Origin: Methylobacterium sp. B4
GTDB taxonomy: Bacteria > Pseudomonadota > Alphaproteobacteria > Rhizobiales > Beijerinckiaceae
Direction of reading: 5' to 3'
Length of the DNA stretch: 59,782 nucleotides
Assembly (NCBI RefSeq): GCF_003201865.1
Contig: NZ_QJJJ01000025.1
Coordinates: 1 to 59,782, forward strand
Shown here: positions 26,134 to 35,381 of the stretch, piece after piece
Position numbering within the stretch: the first letter of the stretch is position 1
How the letters are laid out: every line of letters starts with the position of its first letter
Position numbers and translations under genes: made by a program
The notes under the pieces: model-generated
The model's database searches: none
Told to the model about the DNA's origin: nothing
The model's input: the letters and a program-made list of their open reading frames with translations, nothing else

Positions 26134-29100
26134 TCACGCCGCCTTCTTCGCGCGCTTGGCGATCGTCACGAGCCCGCGCAGGATCTGCGTCGTCACCTTC
26201 AGCCGCGCCGGCACGGTGTCGAGTTCGCGGATGAACACGACGCTCATGTCGGGGCGCACCTTGGCGAAGGAGCCCTGCTCCACGACCATGGCGGCGAGTC
26301 CCTGCGGGTTGGCGAAGGCGCGGTTGCGGAAGTGGACCACCACGCCCTTGGGGCCCGCCTCGACCTTCTCGACATTGGCCTCGCGGCACAGGATCTTGAT
26401 GGTCACGATCTTGAGGAGTTGCTCCACCTCCGGCGGCAGCGGTCCGAAGCGATCGATCAGCTCGGCGCCGAAGCTCTCCATCTCGGCGTCGTTCTCGATC
26501 TGCGACAGGCGCCGGTAGAGGCCGAGCCGGACGGTGAGATCCTCGACGTAGTCCTCCGGGATGGTGACGGGGGCGCCCAGCGCGATGGTGGGGGACCACG
26601 CCTCCTCCGCCGGCTCCTCGATGCCGGCCTTGAGCGCCGTGACCGCATCCTCCAGCATCTGCTGGTAGAGTTCGTAGCCGACCTCCTTGATGTGACCCGA
26701 CTGCGCATCGCCGAGCAGGTTGCCAGCGCCGCGGATGTCGAGATCGTGGGAGGCCAGCTGGAAGCCGGCGCCGAGCGTATCGAGGGTCTGGAGCACCTTG
26801 AGGCGCTGCTCGGCCTGGGTGGTGAGCTGGCGGTTGGCCGGGGTCGTGAACAGGGCGTAGGCCCTCGCCTTGGAGCGGCCCACGCGCCCGCGCAGCTGGT
26901 AGAGCGCGGCCAGACCGAACATGTCGGCCCGGTGCACGATCAGGGTGTTGGCGGTCGGGATGTCGAGGCCCGACTCCACGATCGTGGTCGAGAGCAGCAC
27001 GTCGTACTTGCCCTCGTAGAAGGCCGTCATCACGTCCTCGAGCTGGCCCGCCGCCATCTGGCCGTGGGCGATCGCGACGGTGGTCTCGGGCATCTCAGTG
27101 TCGAGGAAGCGCTTGACCTCCGCCAGATCCTCGATGCGCGGCACCACGTAGAAGGACTGTCCGCCGCGGTAGCGCTCGCGCAGCAGCGCCTCGCGGATCA
27201 GCAGCGGGTCGAACGGCGTCACGAAGGTGCGCACCGCCAGCCGATCCACCGGGGGCGTGGCGATGATCGAGAGTTCGCGAACCCCCGTCATGGCGAGCTG
27301 CAGCGTGCGCGGGATCGGGGTGGCCGAGAGCGTCAGCACGTGAACCTCCGCCTGGAGCGCCTTCAGGCGCTCCTTGTGGGCCACGCCGAAATGCTGCTCC
27401 TCGTCGACGATGATCAGGCCGAGATCCTTGAAGGCGACGTTCTTGGCGAGCAGCGCGTGGGTGCCCACCACGATGTCGACCTGACCCTCGGCGAGCCCCG
27501 CCCGGGTCTGGCGCTGGTCGCCGGCCGAGACGAAGCGCGAGAGCTGCGCGATGTTGATCGGCAGGCCCTTGAAGCGGTCGGTGAAGGTGCGGAAATGCTG
27601 GCGGGCGAGAAGCGTGGTCGGCACCACCACCGCCACCTGCTTGCCGGAGATCGCCGCGGCGAAGGCCGCGCGCAGCGCCACCTCGGTCTTGCCGAAGCCG
27701 ACATCGCCGCAGACGAGGCGATCCATCGGCCGGCCGGCATTGAGGTCGTCGAGCACCGCGTCGATGGCGTTGGCCTGATCCTCGGTCTCCTCGAAGGGGA
27801 AGCGGGCGGCGAATTCCTCGTACATCCCCTCCGGCGCCTTGAGGCTGGGGGCGGGTTTCACGAAGCGCGCGGCGGCGACCTTGATGAGCTCGCCCGCCAT
27901 CTCGAGGATGCGGCGCTTCATCTTGGCCTTGCGGGCCTGCCACGCCCCGCCGCCGAGGCGGTCGAGCGCGACCTCGGAATCCTCCGAGCCGTAGCGCGTC
28001 AGAAGCTCGATATTCTCCACTGGCAGCAGCAGCAGGCCGCCCGCATATTGCAGCTCCAGGCAATCGTGCGGCGCACCCGCCGCGGTGATGGTCTTGAGGC
28101 CGACGAAGCGGCCGATGCCGTGATCGGCATGCACGACGAGATCGCCGGGCTGGAGCGCCTGCACCTCCAGGATGATGTCCTGCGGGCGCTTGGACTTGCG
28201 CTTCTGGCGCACCAGCCGGTCGCCGAGGATGTCGCCCTCGGCCACCACGGCGAGCCGGTCGAGGGTGAAGCCCGCCTCCAGGCCCCAGACCGCGACCGCC
28301 ACGTCGGTGCCGCGCTTCAACGCGTTGACGGCGGTGAAGGTGTTGATCTCGATCGGCTTCTTCAGGCCGTGGTCGGTCAGCACGCCGCAGAGCCGGTCGC
28401 GCGAGCCGTCGGACCAGGATCCCAGGATCACGTGATGCCCGGACGCCTGCAGGTCGCGGATATGCGCGACCGCGGCATCGAACACGCTGGCCGCCTCGTC
28501 CGCCCGCTCGGGGGCGAAGTTTCGCCCGGCCCGGGCGCCGCAATCGATCACCGCGCGCTCGTCGGAATCCGGCATCGCGAACGGCGTGAGCCGGGCGACC
28601 GTGCCGGCCTCGACCTTGCCCTTCCACTCGTTCGGCGTGAGGTAGAGCGCGCGCGGCGGCAGCGGCTTGTAGGGCGCCACGCCCGATTGCGGGGTCTTCA
28701 GCGCCGCCTCGCGGGCCTGGAAATAGTCCTGGATCAGGGAAAGCCGCTCGGTCGCCGCCTCCTCGACCTGCGGGTCGAACAGCATCGGCACGTCGCCGAG
28801 ATAGTCGAACAGCGTGTCGAGCCCGTCGTAGAACAGCGGCATCCAGTGTTCGAGGCCGGCATAGCGCCGGCCCTCGCTCACCGTCTCGTAGAGGCGGTCG
28901 TCGCGGGTCGCCGCGCCGAAGCTCGACAGGTAGCCCTGACGGAAGCGCCGGATCGTCTCGGTGGTGAGCTGCACCTCGCTCATCGGCACGAGGTCGAGGG
29001 AGCGCAAGGACCCCACCGTGCGCTGCGTCTCGGGATCGAAGGCGCGGATCGATTCGAGGGTGTCGCCGAAGAAGTCCAGGCGGATCGGGTTCGGCAGGCC

Positions 29101-29724
29101 GGGCGGCGAGAGGTCCAGAATGCCGCCGCGCACGGCGTATTCGCCGGTATCCCGCACCGTCCCCGTGCGCAGGAAGCCGTTGGCCTCGACCCAAGCCACG
29201 ACCTTGTCCATCGGCAGCACGTTGCCGATCGCCGCCGAGAAGGTCTCGACGGCCACGCGCGCGCGCGGCGGCACCCGCTGCACCAGGGCGTTGACGGTGG
29301 TGCAGAGGATACGCGGCGTCGTATCCGATGAGCGCGAGCGGGTGAGCCGCGACAGCGCGGTCATGCGCTGCGCGGCGATGGCCGCGTTCGGCGAGACGCG
29401 GTCGTAGGGCTGGCAGTCCCAGGCCGGGAAGCTCATCGCCTCGATCTCGGGGGCGACGAATTTCAGCGCGTTCTGGAAGGCGTTGGAGCGCCCCGAGTCG
29501 CGGGCGACGTGGACCAGCACCGCCGGCCCTTCGAACGAGCCCGACAGCGCGCGGGCGAGGTCGGCCGCCACCAGCGCGTCGAAGCCGTCGGGCACGGAGG
29601 CCAGCGTCGGGCTGTCGCCGCGCTTGATCGCGTCGAGCGCCTTGGTGAGCGGCGCCGATTTCGGCAGGGCGAAGCGCGCGGTCTGCGGCTTCGGCGCGGG
29701 CGGCTTGGGTTGGGGCTTGGCCAT
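26134..29724 (-). CDS. mfd: Transcription-repair coupling factor Mfd
   Basis: A 1196-residue protein, slightly longer than the Escherichia coli enzyme (1148). The N-terminal third is UvrB-homologous (damage recognition/UvrA contact). Next comes the RNA-polymerase-interacting CarD-like domain (L-Q-P-G-D-L-V-V-H-A-D-H-G-I-G-R-F-V-G-L at ~520), then a superfamily 2 translocase with Walker A G-D-V-G-F-G-K-T-E-V-A, the D-E-E-Q-H-F-G-V box, T-A-T-P-I-P-R-T-L and R-G-R-V-G-R, and a C-terminal TRCF domain. It displaces RNA polymerase stalled at lesions and recruits UvrA. ATG at 29724. sdhE lies upstream on the same strand and recG nearby, a common alphaproteobacterial neighbourhood. Confidence 0.97.
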   Translation of the reverse strand: MAKPQPKPPAPKPQTARFALPKSAPLTKALDAIKRGDSPTLASVPDGFDALVAADLARALSGSFEGPAVLVHVARDSGRSNAFQNALKFVAPEIEAMSFPAWDCQPYDRVSPNAAIAAQRMTALSRLTRSRSSDTTPRILCTTVNALVQRVPPRARVAVETFSAAIGNVLPMDKVVAWVEANGFLRTGTVRDTGEYAVRGGILDLSPPGLPNPIRLDFFGDTLESIRAFDPETQRTVGSLRSLDLVPMSEVQLTTETIRRFRQGYLSSFGAATRDDRLYETVSEGRRYAGLEHWMPLFYDGLDTLFDYLGDVPMLFDPQVEEAATERLSLIQDYFQAREAALKTPQSGVAPYKPLPPRALYLTPNEWKGKVEAGTVARLTPFAMPDSDERAVIDCGARAGRNFAPERADEAASVFDAAVAHIRDLQASGHHVILGSWSDGSRDRLCGVLTDHGLKKPIEINTFTAVNALKRGTDVAVAVWGLEAGFTLDRLAVVAEGDILGDRLVRQKRKSKRPQDIILEVQALQPGDLVVHADHGIGRFVGLKTITAAGAPHDCLELQYAGGLLLLPVENIELLTRYGSEDSEVALDRLGGGAWQARKAKMKRRILEMAGELIKVAAARFVKPAPSLKAPEGMYEEFAARFPFEETEDQANAIDAVLDDLNAGRPMDRLVCGDVGFGKTEVALRAAFAAAISGKQVAVVVPTTLLARQHFRTFTDRFKGLPINIAQLSRFVSAGDQRQTRAGLAEGQVDIVVGTHALLAKNVAFKDLGLIIVDEEQHFGVAHKERLKALQAEVHVLTLSATPIPRTLQLAMTGVRELSIIATPPVDRLAVRTFVTPFDPLLIREALLRERYRGGQSFYVVPRIEDLAEVKRFLDTEMPETTVAIAHGQMAAGQLEDVMTAFYEGKYDVLLSTTIVESGLDIPTANTLIVHRADMFGLAALYQLRGRVGRSKARAYALFTTPANRQLTTQAEQRLKVLQTLDTLGAGFQLASHDLDIRGAGNLLGDAQSGHIKEVGYELYQQMLEDAVTALKAGIEEPAEEAWSPTIALGAPVTIPEDYVEDLTVRLGLYRRLSQIENDAEMESFGAELIDRFGPLPPEVEQLLKIVTIKILCREANVEKVEAGPKGVVVHFRNRAFANPQGLAAMVVEQGSFAKVRPDMSVVFIRELDTVPARLKVTTQILRGLVTIAKRAKKAA

Positions 29725-29817
29725 CGTTTTTTTGCAAAGGGCGGGAAGAAGCCCTCCCCCGCTCGAGGGGAGGGATTTGACGCGGCGCTGATTGAAGTCG
29801 GCGTCCGCCGACGGTGT

Positions 29818-30114
29818 TCAGTTATGGATCGGCGCGTCGTGCCGATGAAAAGCCTTGAGCCGGCGATACACGGCGGTGTCGTAGTTCTCCGGCGTCGCGT
29901 CCTCGCCGGTGAGCCAGCGGAACAGGTCGCGGTCGGGCACCTCGATCAGCGCCTCGAACTGCGTCAGTTCCTCCTCGGAGAGATCGCCGATTTCGGCATC
30001 GGCGAAGCGGCCCATGATGAGATCCATCTCGCGGATGCCCCGGTGCCACGCCCGGAACAGGGTGCGGCGGCGGCGCGGGTCGAGGTCGGCGCTGGTTCGG
30101 GTGGTGCCGGACAT
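29818..30114 (-). CDS. sdhE: FAD assembly factor SdhE
   Basis: A 98-residue DUF339 protein that helps covalent attachment of FAD to the succinate dehydrogenase flavoprotein. The diagnostic motif R-G-I-R-E-M-D-L-I-M-G-R-F matches the R-G-x-x-E conserved patch, followed by E-L-x-x-F-E and D-L-F-R-W-L at the C-terminal half. ATG at 30114. It lies ~90 bases upstream of mfd on the same strand. Confidence 0.93.
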   Translation of the reverse strand: MSGTTRTSADLDPRRRRTLFRAWHRGIREMDLIMGRFADAEIGDLSEEELTQFEALIEVPDRDLFRWLTGEDATPENYDTAVYRRLKAFHRHDAPIHN

Positions 30115-30304
30115 GGGCTTTCCCCTGCGATCGTCTGAACAGGCATGTAGAGGGGCCTGCGGCCGTGGGCAAACGGCGTGTCGGCGCAGGGCCGGTGTCG
30201 TCGGGCCGCCGGCCGGATGGCACGGCAGCGCCGGGTTCCGCGAAGGAGAGGCGCGTGCAACGGTGCCGCGAACCGATCGAAGGATCGCGATCGCGGAGGA
30301 TCGG

Positions 30305-31471
30305 ATGAGCCTGCCGAGGATGGGTCTTCCGGCCTGGATGCGAACGATCCTGGCACGCCGCAGGCTTCAAAACCCTGCATCCGCGCTCGTTCAGGACGAG
30401 GCCGACCCACGAGATGCAGTGCGGTCGACCGGATCGTCGGCCCTGCCGGCCTCCCTCGCCGCTCGGATCGAGCGAGTGGTTGCGGGGCTGAGGGACGGGA
30501 CGGTGAGCCGGGCCGATCTCGATGCGTCCGTCTCCGGCCTCGCCGCGCTGCCCCCTTCCTCCGTCGCCGTCGCTGGGGCTGCCGTCGCGGCGCTGCTGCT
30601 GCCCCCGGCCGGCCGCTGGTCGAGCCCGGGAGTTCTGCGGGATCATCGCCGGGCCGATCTCGCTCGGCTCGGCGCGGTCTCTGATCTCGATCGTCTCTTC
30701 CTCTTCCATCCCGACGGGTACGTCCGCGAGGCGGCCCTGCGTGCCTGGGAGGGACCTGCCCGAACGGGCTTCGAGATCGCCGCGATCGCCTATCGCCTCA
30801 ACGACTGGGTGCCTCCGGTGCGTTCGGCGGCGCAGGATTGCGCCGCCCGCGTCTTTCCGGAGGCGGAGGCCGGAAGGGCCGTCGAAGCCCTGCTCTTCCT
30901 GCTCCAGCGGATGCCCGAATGGCAGCGTTGGCAAGGCCTCCAAGCGGAACCCCCGGATAACGGCGGCGTCCTGGGCGATCTGATGGCGCGGCCCGATGTC
31001 TGCGCGCGGCTCGCCGAACACCTTCGCTTGGCCCGTACCGGCCCGACCGCGCGGCTGCTTCAGCGCGCGGCCCGATGGCCCGGTCTCGACCCTGCCCTGC
31101 CCGATCTGGCGCGCCGCGCGTTCCTGCCCTCCGTCCGAGCCTGTGCCCTGCGCTTCCTGATCGAGGAGCGGGCGACCTGGCCGGAGGGCACCCGGCGGGA
31201 GTGGGTCGACAAGACCTATGGCTTGGCTCGCCGCGTTCGCGTAATCGGGGAGCGCCGGCTCGTCCGGACGTCCGATCTCGAGACGCTGATCGCGATGGGC
31301 GCCGGGGACCGTTCCGGCCTCGTCCGGCGCGTGGCGGCCGACGGTCTGGCGGTGCATCGCGCCGCCCTCGGCGAGCGGATGAATGCTCTGGTCGAACGAC
31401 TGGCCGACGACACGAGCCCGTCCGTGCGCTGGCGGGCCGCCTTCATCCAGAAGGAGCGCGCTGCCCGCTGA
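30305..31471 (+). CDS. HEAT-repeat-like protein between sdhE and recG
   Basis: A 388-residue, helical, Arg/Ala/Leu-rich protein starting with ATG at 30305 behind GGAGGA. Repeated units have the HEAT pattern: L-F-H-P-D-G-Y-V-R-E-A-A-L-R-A-W, then W-V-P-P-V-R-S-A-A-Q-D-C-A-A-R-V-F, L-P-S-V-R-A-C-A-L-R-F-L, S-G-L-V-R-R-V-A-A-D-G-L and T-S-P-S-V-R-W-R-A-A-F. In each the P-x-V-R/x-V-R-x-x-A signature marks the second helix. There is no signal peptide or membrane helix. It is likely a protein-binding scaffold. The gene is only ~30 bases before recG on the same strand, so the two are probably co-transcribed; no function is known. Confidence 0.8.
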   Translation: MSLPRMGLPAWMRTILARRRLQNPASALVQDEADPRDAVRSTGSSALPASLAARIERVVAGLRDGTVSRADLDASVSGLAALPPSSVAVAGAAVAALLLPPAGRWSSPGVLRDHRRADLARLGAVSDLDRLFLFHPDGYVREAALRAWEGPARTGFEIAAIAYRLNDWVPPVRSAAQDCAARVFPEAEAGRAVEALLFLLQRMPEWQRWQGLQAEPPDNGGVLGDLMARPDVCARLAEHLRLARTGPTARLLQRAARWPGLDPALPDLARRAFLPSVRACALRFLIEERATWPEGTRREWVDKTYGLARRVRVIGERRLVRTSDLETLIAMGAGDRSGLVRRVAADGLAVHRAALGERMNALVERLADDTSPSVRWRAAFIQKERAAR

Positions 31472-31502
31472 CGGGCGCCCCGTTTCTCCAACCAACCCGC
31501 CG

Positions 31503-33632
31503 ATGACCGACGACGCCCCCGGCCTTCGCCCCAGCATCCTCGACCCGCTCTTCGCCCCCGCCCGCGGCCTGCCCGGCGTCGGGCCGAAGATCGCGCCGCT
31601 GATCGAGAAGCTGCTCGGCTCCGAGGAGCGGCCGGCCCGCGTCGCCGACCTGCTGTTCCACCTGCCGCAGAGCGGGGTCGCCCGGCCCCTCTGCGGCTCG
31701 ATCCGCGACGCGCCGACGGGTGAGCCCGTCACGCTGGGCGTCACCGTGGTGGCCCACCGGCCGCCGGGCCTCGGCAAGCGCGCCTTCCGGGTGCTGGTGG
31801 AGGACGGGACCGGCGATATCAGCCTCGTCTTCTTCGGCATGCCGCGGGGGCGCATCGAGAAGATGCTGCCGCTCGGCAGCCACCGTTACGTCTCCGGCCG
31901 GATCGATCTGTGGGACGGAACCCGGCAGATGGTGCACCCCTCCCGCATCCTCGACGAGGCGGGGCTGGCGAGCCTGCCCGCCGTCGAGCCGATCTACGGT
32001 GCGACCGAGGGGCTGACCTCGCGCGTCATCAGCAGAATCGTCCACGGGGCGCTCGATCGGCTTCCCGTGCTGCCCGAGTGGCAGGATGCACCGTATCTCG
32101 CCCGCAACCGCTTTCCCCCCTTCGCCGAGGCCCTGCGCATCGAGCACCGCCCGGAGGAGGCGCCCCCTCCGGCGATCGAGGGGCAGGCCCCGCCCGCCAG
32201 TCCCGCGCGCAAGCGCCTCGCCTATGACGAGCTGCTGGCCTCGCAGCTCGCGCTGGCCCTGGTGCGCGCCCGGCAGCGGCGGAAAGCCGGCCGGGTCAAT
32301 GCCGGCGACGGTCACCTGAAGGAGCGGGTCGAGGCCGCCCTCCCCTTCGCGCTCACGGGCGCGCAGGCGCGGGCTGTCGAAGAGATCCGCGCCGACATGG
32401 CCTCCGAGCAGCGGATGCTGCGCCTGCTCCAGGGCGATGTCGGCTCCGGCAAGACGGCGGTGGCTTTGCTCGCCATGGCCTCGGCGGTCGAGGCCGGACG
32501 CCAGGCCGCGCTGATGGCGCCGACCGAGATTCTCGCGCGCCAGCACTTCGAGCGGCTCGTGCCGCTGGCCGGCGCCATGCGCCTGCGCCTGCTCACCGGC
32601 CGTGACCGGGCCGCCGAGCGCCGGGCGACGCTGGCGGATCTGGCCGCGGGCGAGATCGACATCGTGGTCGGCACCCACGCCCTGTTCCAGGAGGCGGTGG
32701 CCTTCCGCGATCTCGGCCTCGCCGTGGTGGACGAGCAGCACCGCTTCGGCGTGCACCAGCGCCTGGCGCTCGGCGCCAAGGGCGAGGCGGTGGACATCCT
32801 CGTGATGACCGCCACCCCGATCCCCCGCACCCTCGCGCTGACCTTCTTCGGCGACATGGACGTCTCGGTGCTCGACGAGAAGCCCGCCGGACGCCAGCCG
32901 ATCAAGACCATCACCGTGCCGGTGGAGCGCATCGACGAGGTCGTGGGCGGGCTGCACCGGGCGCTTCAGGGGGGCGACCGGGTCTATTGGATCTGCCCGC
33001 TCGTGGCGGAGTCGGAATACGTCGATCTCGCCGCCGCCGCCGAACGCTTCGAAGATCTCAAAAAACATTTCGGCGACGCGGTCGGCCTGATCCACGGCAA
33101 GATGCCGGGGCCGGAGAAGGACGCGGCGATGGAAGCCTTCGCCGCCGGCCGCACCCGCGTGCTCGTTTCGACGACGGTCGTTGAGGTCGGCGTCGACGTG
33201 CCGGAGGCCACCATCATGGTCATCGAGCATGCCGAGCGCTTCGGGCTCGCCCAGTTGCACCAGCTCCGCGGCCGGGTCGGACGCGGCTCGAAGGCCTCGT
33301 CCTGCCTGCTGCTCTACCGGGGGCCCCTTGGACAGGTGGCCAAGGCGCGGCTTGAGATGATGCGCTCGAGCGAGGACGGGTTTCGCATTGCCGAGGAGGA
33401 TCTGCGCCTGCGCGGCGAGGGCGAGGTGCTCGGCACGCGCCAGTCCGGCATGGCCGCCTTCCGCCTCGCCCGGCTGGAGAGCGACGGCGACCTCCTGGAA
33501 GCCGCCCGGGACGATGCGCGGTTGATCGTGGAGCGCGACCCGCGCCTCTCGAGCGAGCGCGGCCGGGCGCTCAGGGTGCTGCTCTACCTGTTCGAGCGCG
33601 AGGCGGCGATCCGGCTGATCGGGGCGGGCTGA
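31503..33632 (+). CDS. recG: ATP-dependent DNA helicase RecG
   Basis: A 709-residue branch-migration helicase that remodels stalled replication forks and Holliday junctions. The N-terminal wedge/OB-fold domain (~60-170) is followed by a superfamily 2 motor with Walker A L-Q-G-D-V-G-S-G-K-T, the D-E-Q-H-R-F-G-V box, T-A-T-P-I-P-R-T-L and V-E-V-G-V-D-V-P-E-A, Q-L-R-G-R-V-G-R-G. The C-terminal part has the R-L-R-G-E-G-E-V-L-G-T-R-Q-S-G signature. ATG at 31503, ~31 bases after the HEAT-like gene. It is close to the family's usual length (~690). Confidence 0.96.
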   Translation: MTDDAPGLRPSILDPLFAPARGLPGVGPKIAPLIEKLLGSEERPARVADLLFHLPQSGVARPLCGSIRDAPTGEPVTLGVTVVAHRPPGLGKRAFRVLVEDGTGDISLVFFGMPRGRIEKMLPLGSHRYVSGRIDLWDGTRQMVHPSRILDEAGLASLPAVEPIYGATEGLTSRVISRIVHGALDRLPVLPEWQDAPYLARNRFPPFAEALRIEHRPEEAPPPAIEGQAPPASPARKRLAYDELLASQLALALVRARQRRKAGRVNAGDGHLKERVEAALPFALTGAQARAVEEIRADMASEQRMLRLLQGDVGSGKTAVALLAMASAVEAGRQAALMAPTEILARQHFERLVPLAGAMRLRLLTGRDRAAERRATLADLAAGEIDIVVGTHALFQEAVAFRDLGLAVVDEQHRFGVHQRLALGAKGEAVDILVMTATPIPRTLALTFFGDMDVSVLDEKPAGRQPIKTITVPVERIDEVVGGLHRALQGGDRVYWICPLVAESEYVDLAAAAERFEDLKKHFGDAVGLIHGKMPGPEKDAAMEAFAAGRTRVLVSTTVVEVGVDVPEATIMVIEHAERFGLAQLHQLRGRVGRGSKASSCLLLYRGPLGQVAKARLEMMRSSEDGFRIAEEDLRLRGEGEVLGTRQSGMAAFRLARLESDGDLLEAARDDARLIVERDPRLSSERGRALRVLLYLFEREAAIRLIGAG

Positions 33633-33949
33633 TCCCGGCCCCGATCTCTGGCCGGACCGGGAATGGGGCGCCTCGTTCAGATTTCCGTTCAGGAAGCGGC
33701 GAAACTGAACGAGCCATTCAGGGGGACGAAGCGCGCAAGCCAAAATCCCCGGCTGCGGCATCGCCGCTCCGGCAGATATCTTTTTTCTTTCTGAAACAAG
33801 GACTTGCGCGGGTCTCTTCGCGCTCTTGGGGAGCGGGCGTGAGGGCGGAAAATGCGGAATTACCTTGTATCTGCCCAAATTGCCCCTTAACTGGAGATGA
33901 ACAAACGGCCTCGTAGACCGGGGTGCCACTGGAAAGAAGGATGATCGCG
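33633..33949. other. About 315 bp after recG with an inverted repeat
   Basis: CTCGTTCAG (33672-33680) and CTGAACGAG (33705-33713) form a nine-base inverted repeat with a 24-base spacer that contains a further GTTCAG. It may be a weak terminator of recG or an operator. The rest contains no gene; a less GC-rich patch near 33780 could hold a promoter for the next plus-strand gene. Confidence 0.45.
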
Positions 33950-34276
33950 ATGTCGATCGCACCGTTCCAACGCCTGCCGGGTTCCTCCGAGAATTGGGGA
34001 GCCGACACGCTCTCCGTCGAACCCTGGCTCATGCCGATCTCGGATCGCGAGACGCGCGACGAATCCTCGACCGACGCCCTCGCGAGCGCTGTACGCCAGG
34101 CGTCCCGCCGGTTCTGGATTGCCGCGAACGCGCTCTGTGCTGTGCTCGCCCTGCTGCTCTCCGCGCAGATCGCCACGGATTGGAGAACGCCGGCTTCCCG
34201 CCCCGTGGCCGGGCATCAGGTCGCCGACGCGGCGCCGCCGACGCTGCCCGTGGAGCGGGCTTCGCTCCAGCGCTGA
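33950..34276 (+). CDS. Small single-span membrane protein (108 aa)
   Basis: A 108-residue protein with an N-terminal hydrophilic ~55 residues, one membrane helix (F-W-I-A-A-N-A-L-C-A-V-L-A-L-L-L-S-A-Q-I-A, ~59-79) and a short C-terminal tail. The layout suggests type II or N-in topology. No family was recognised. Two in-frame ATGs (33941 and 33950) are possible; AAGAAGG is directly adjacent to the first, giving better spacing to the second. A strong Rho-independent terminator lies ~45 bases after its stop. Confidence 0.55.
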   Translation: MSIAPFQRLPGSSENWGADTLSVEPWLMPISDRETRDESSTDALASAVRQASRRFWIAANALCAVLALLLSAQIATDWRTPASRPVAGHQVADAAPPTLPVERASLQR

Positions 34277-34309
34277 GGACCTCGGGGCCCCAGCACCCTC
34301 AATCCTCCG

Positions 34310-35116
34310 TCAGACGTCCTGGCGCGCCGGCTCCCGGCGCGCCTTTTCTTTGTCCGCCGTTCCTTCCTCACTCTCCTGCAACTGCGCTTGGCGCAGGGAG
34401 GCGGCCATGGCCTGGAGGCCGCCGCGCGGGTCCTCCGGCTGGATCACGCCGGCCGACATCACCAGCTTGGCCGCGTCGTCGACGCTGATGCCGACCTCCA
34501 CGATCTCGGAGCGCGGCAGGTAGAAGAAGAAGCCCGTCGTCGGATTGGGGGCGCAGGGCAGGAACACGCCGACATAATCCTTGGCCTCCCCCTCCTTGGC
34601 CTGGAGGGCACCCTGCACCTCGTTCGCCGCAGGCGCGGAGAGGAACACCACCGACCACGTTCCCTTCACCGGAAACTCGACCAGCCCGACGGTGCGGAAC
34701 GAGGTGCCGTTGGCCGAGAACAAGGTCTCGAAGATCTGGCGCAGGCCCCGGTAGAGGCCGGAGATCACGGGGGTGCGCGCGAGCAGAACCTCGCCGAACT
34801 CGACCACCGAGCGGCCGACGAGGTTGGCGGTGAGGAAGCCCAGCATCGTCACGGCGAGGAAGGCGATGACAAGGCCCAGGCCCGGGATCGAGAAGGGCAG
34901 GTAATGGTCCGGCAGATAGCTCGCCGGCACCAGCGGCTTCACCCAGCCGTCGATGAGGGCGATGAACCACCACGTGATGTAGGCGGTGATCGCGAGCGGC
35001 CCCGCGACGATGACGCCGGTGAGGAAGTAGGTCCGCAGCCGGCCCCGCGCGCTGACGCGCGTCTTGGACGAGGCGGGTTCCGGCGCGTCCGGAATCGGCG
35101 AGAGGGTGGGCGCCAC
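34310..35116 (-). CDS. DUF502 membrane protein
   Basis: A 268-residue protein with two membrane helices: T-Y-F-L-T-G-V-I-V-A-G-P-L-A-I-T-A-Y at ~28-50 and L-G-L-V-I-A-F-L-A-V-T-M-L-G-F-L-T-A-N-L-V-G-R at ~85-105. The conserved DUF502 core follows: P-V-I-S-G-L-Y-R-G-L-R-Q-I-F-E-T, F-P-V-K-G-T-W-S, and V-F-L-P-C-A-P-N-P-T-T-G-F-F-F-Y-L-P. Plant homologues are LCV/COV-like proteins; the bacterial function is unknown. GTG at 35116 behind GAGGTGC was chosen. The last codons contain the terminator of the convergent neighbour. Confidence 0.87.
   Translation of the reverse strand: MAPTLSPIPDAPEPASSKTRVSARGRLRTYFLTGVIVAGPLAITAYITWWFIALIDGWVKPLVPASYLPDHYLPFSIPGLGLVIAFLAVTMLGFLTANLVGRSVVEFGEVLLARTPVISGLYRGLRQIFETLFSANGTSFRTVGLVEFPVKGTWSVVFLSAPAANEVQGALQAKEGEAKDYVGVFLPCAPNPTTGFFFYLPRSEIVEVGISVDDAAKLVMSAGVIQPEDPRGGLQAMAASLRQAQLQESEEGTADKEKARREPARQDV
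34321..34351 (+). terminator. Rho-independent terminator
   Basis: GGCGCGCCGG (34321-34330) and CCGGCGCGCC (34334-34343) form a perfect ten-base stem with a three-base loop, followed by TTTTCTTT. It terminates the small membrane protein gene on the plus strand, and lies inside the last codons of the convergent DUF502 gene. Confidence 0.85.
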
Positions 35117-35381
35117 GCATGCACCTCGGGAGGCGAAAAGAGCGGGCGGCCGGTCCACCCCGCCATCCGACCCTCCGGCGCAGAGACGTAGCCGCTGCGA
35201 CCGGGCGGCTCAAGTGCGGCCGCGTCGATCCGGTCCTCGCGGCAAGGCGCGCGATCGAGGCGGGATGCTTGGGTTGCTGGCGCCAGAGCCGGACGAGTGG
35301 CGCACGAGGCAACTTGATCGCCAGCGGCGAAGCCTTACCTCGACCGTGCCCCATAAGAGGCGCTGTCAAGGAGGATACACG

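Noticed and set aside
26332..29331. A ~1000-codon plus-strand frame opposite mfd
   Set aside because: It is the high-GC antisense of mfd; it is His/Arg/Gly-rich with no domain, while mfd in the other strand has all helicase motifs.
33718..34216. Minus-strand frames opposite the small membrane protein
   Set aside because: Ser/Arg-rich antisense frames with no ribosome site; the plus-strand frame has a clear membrane helix and a terminator.
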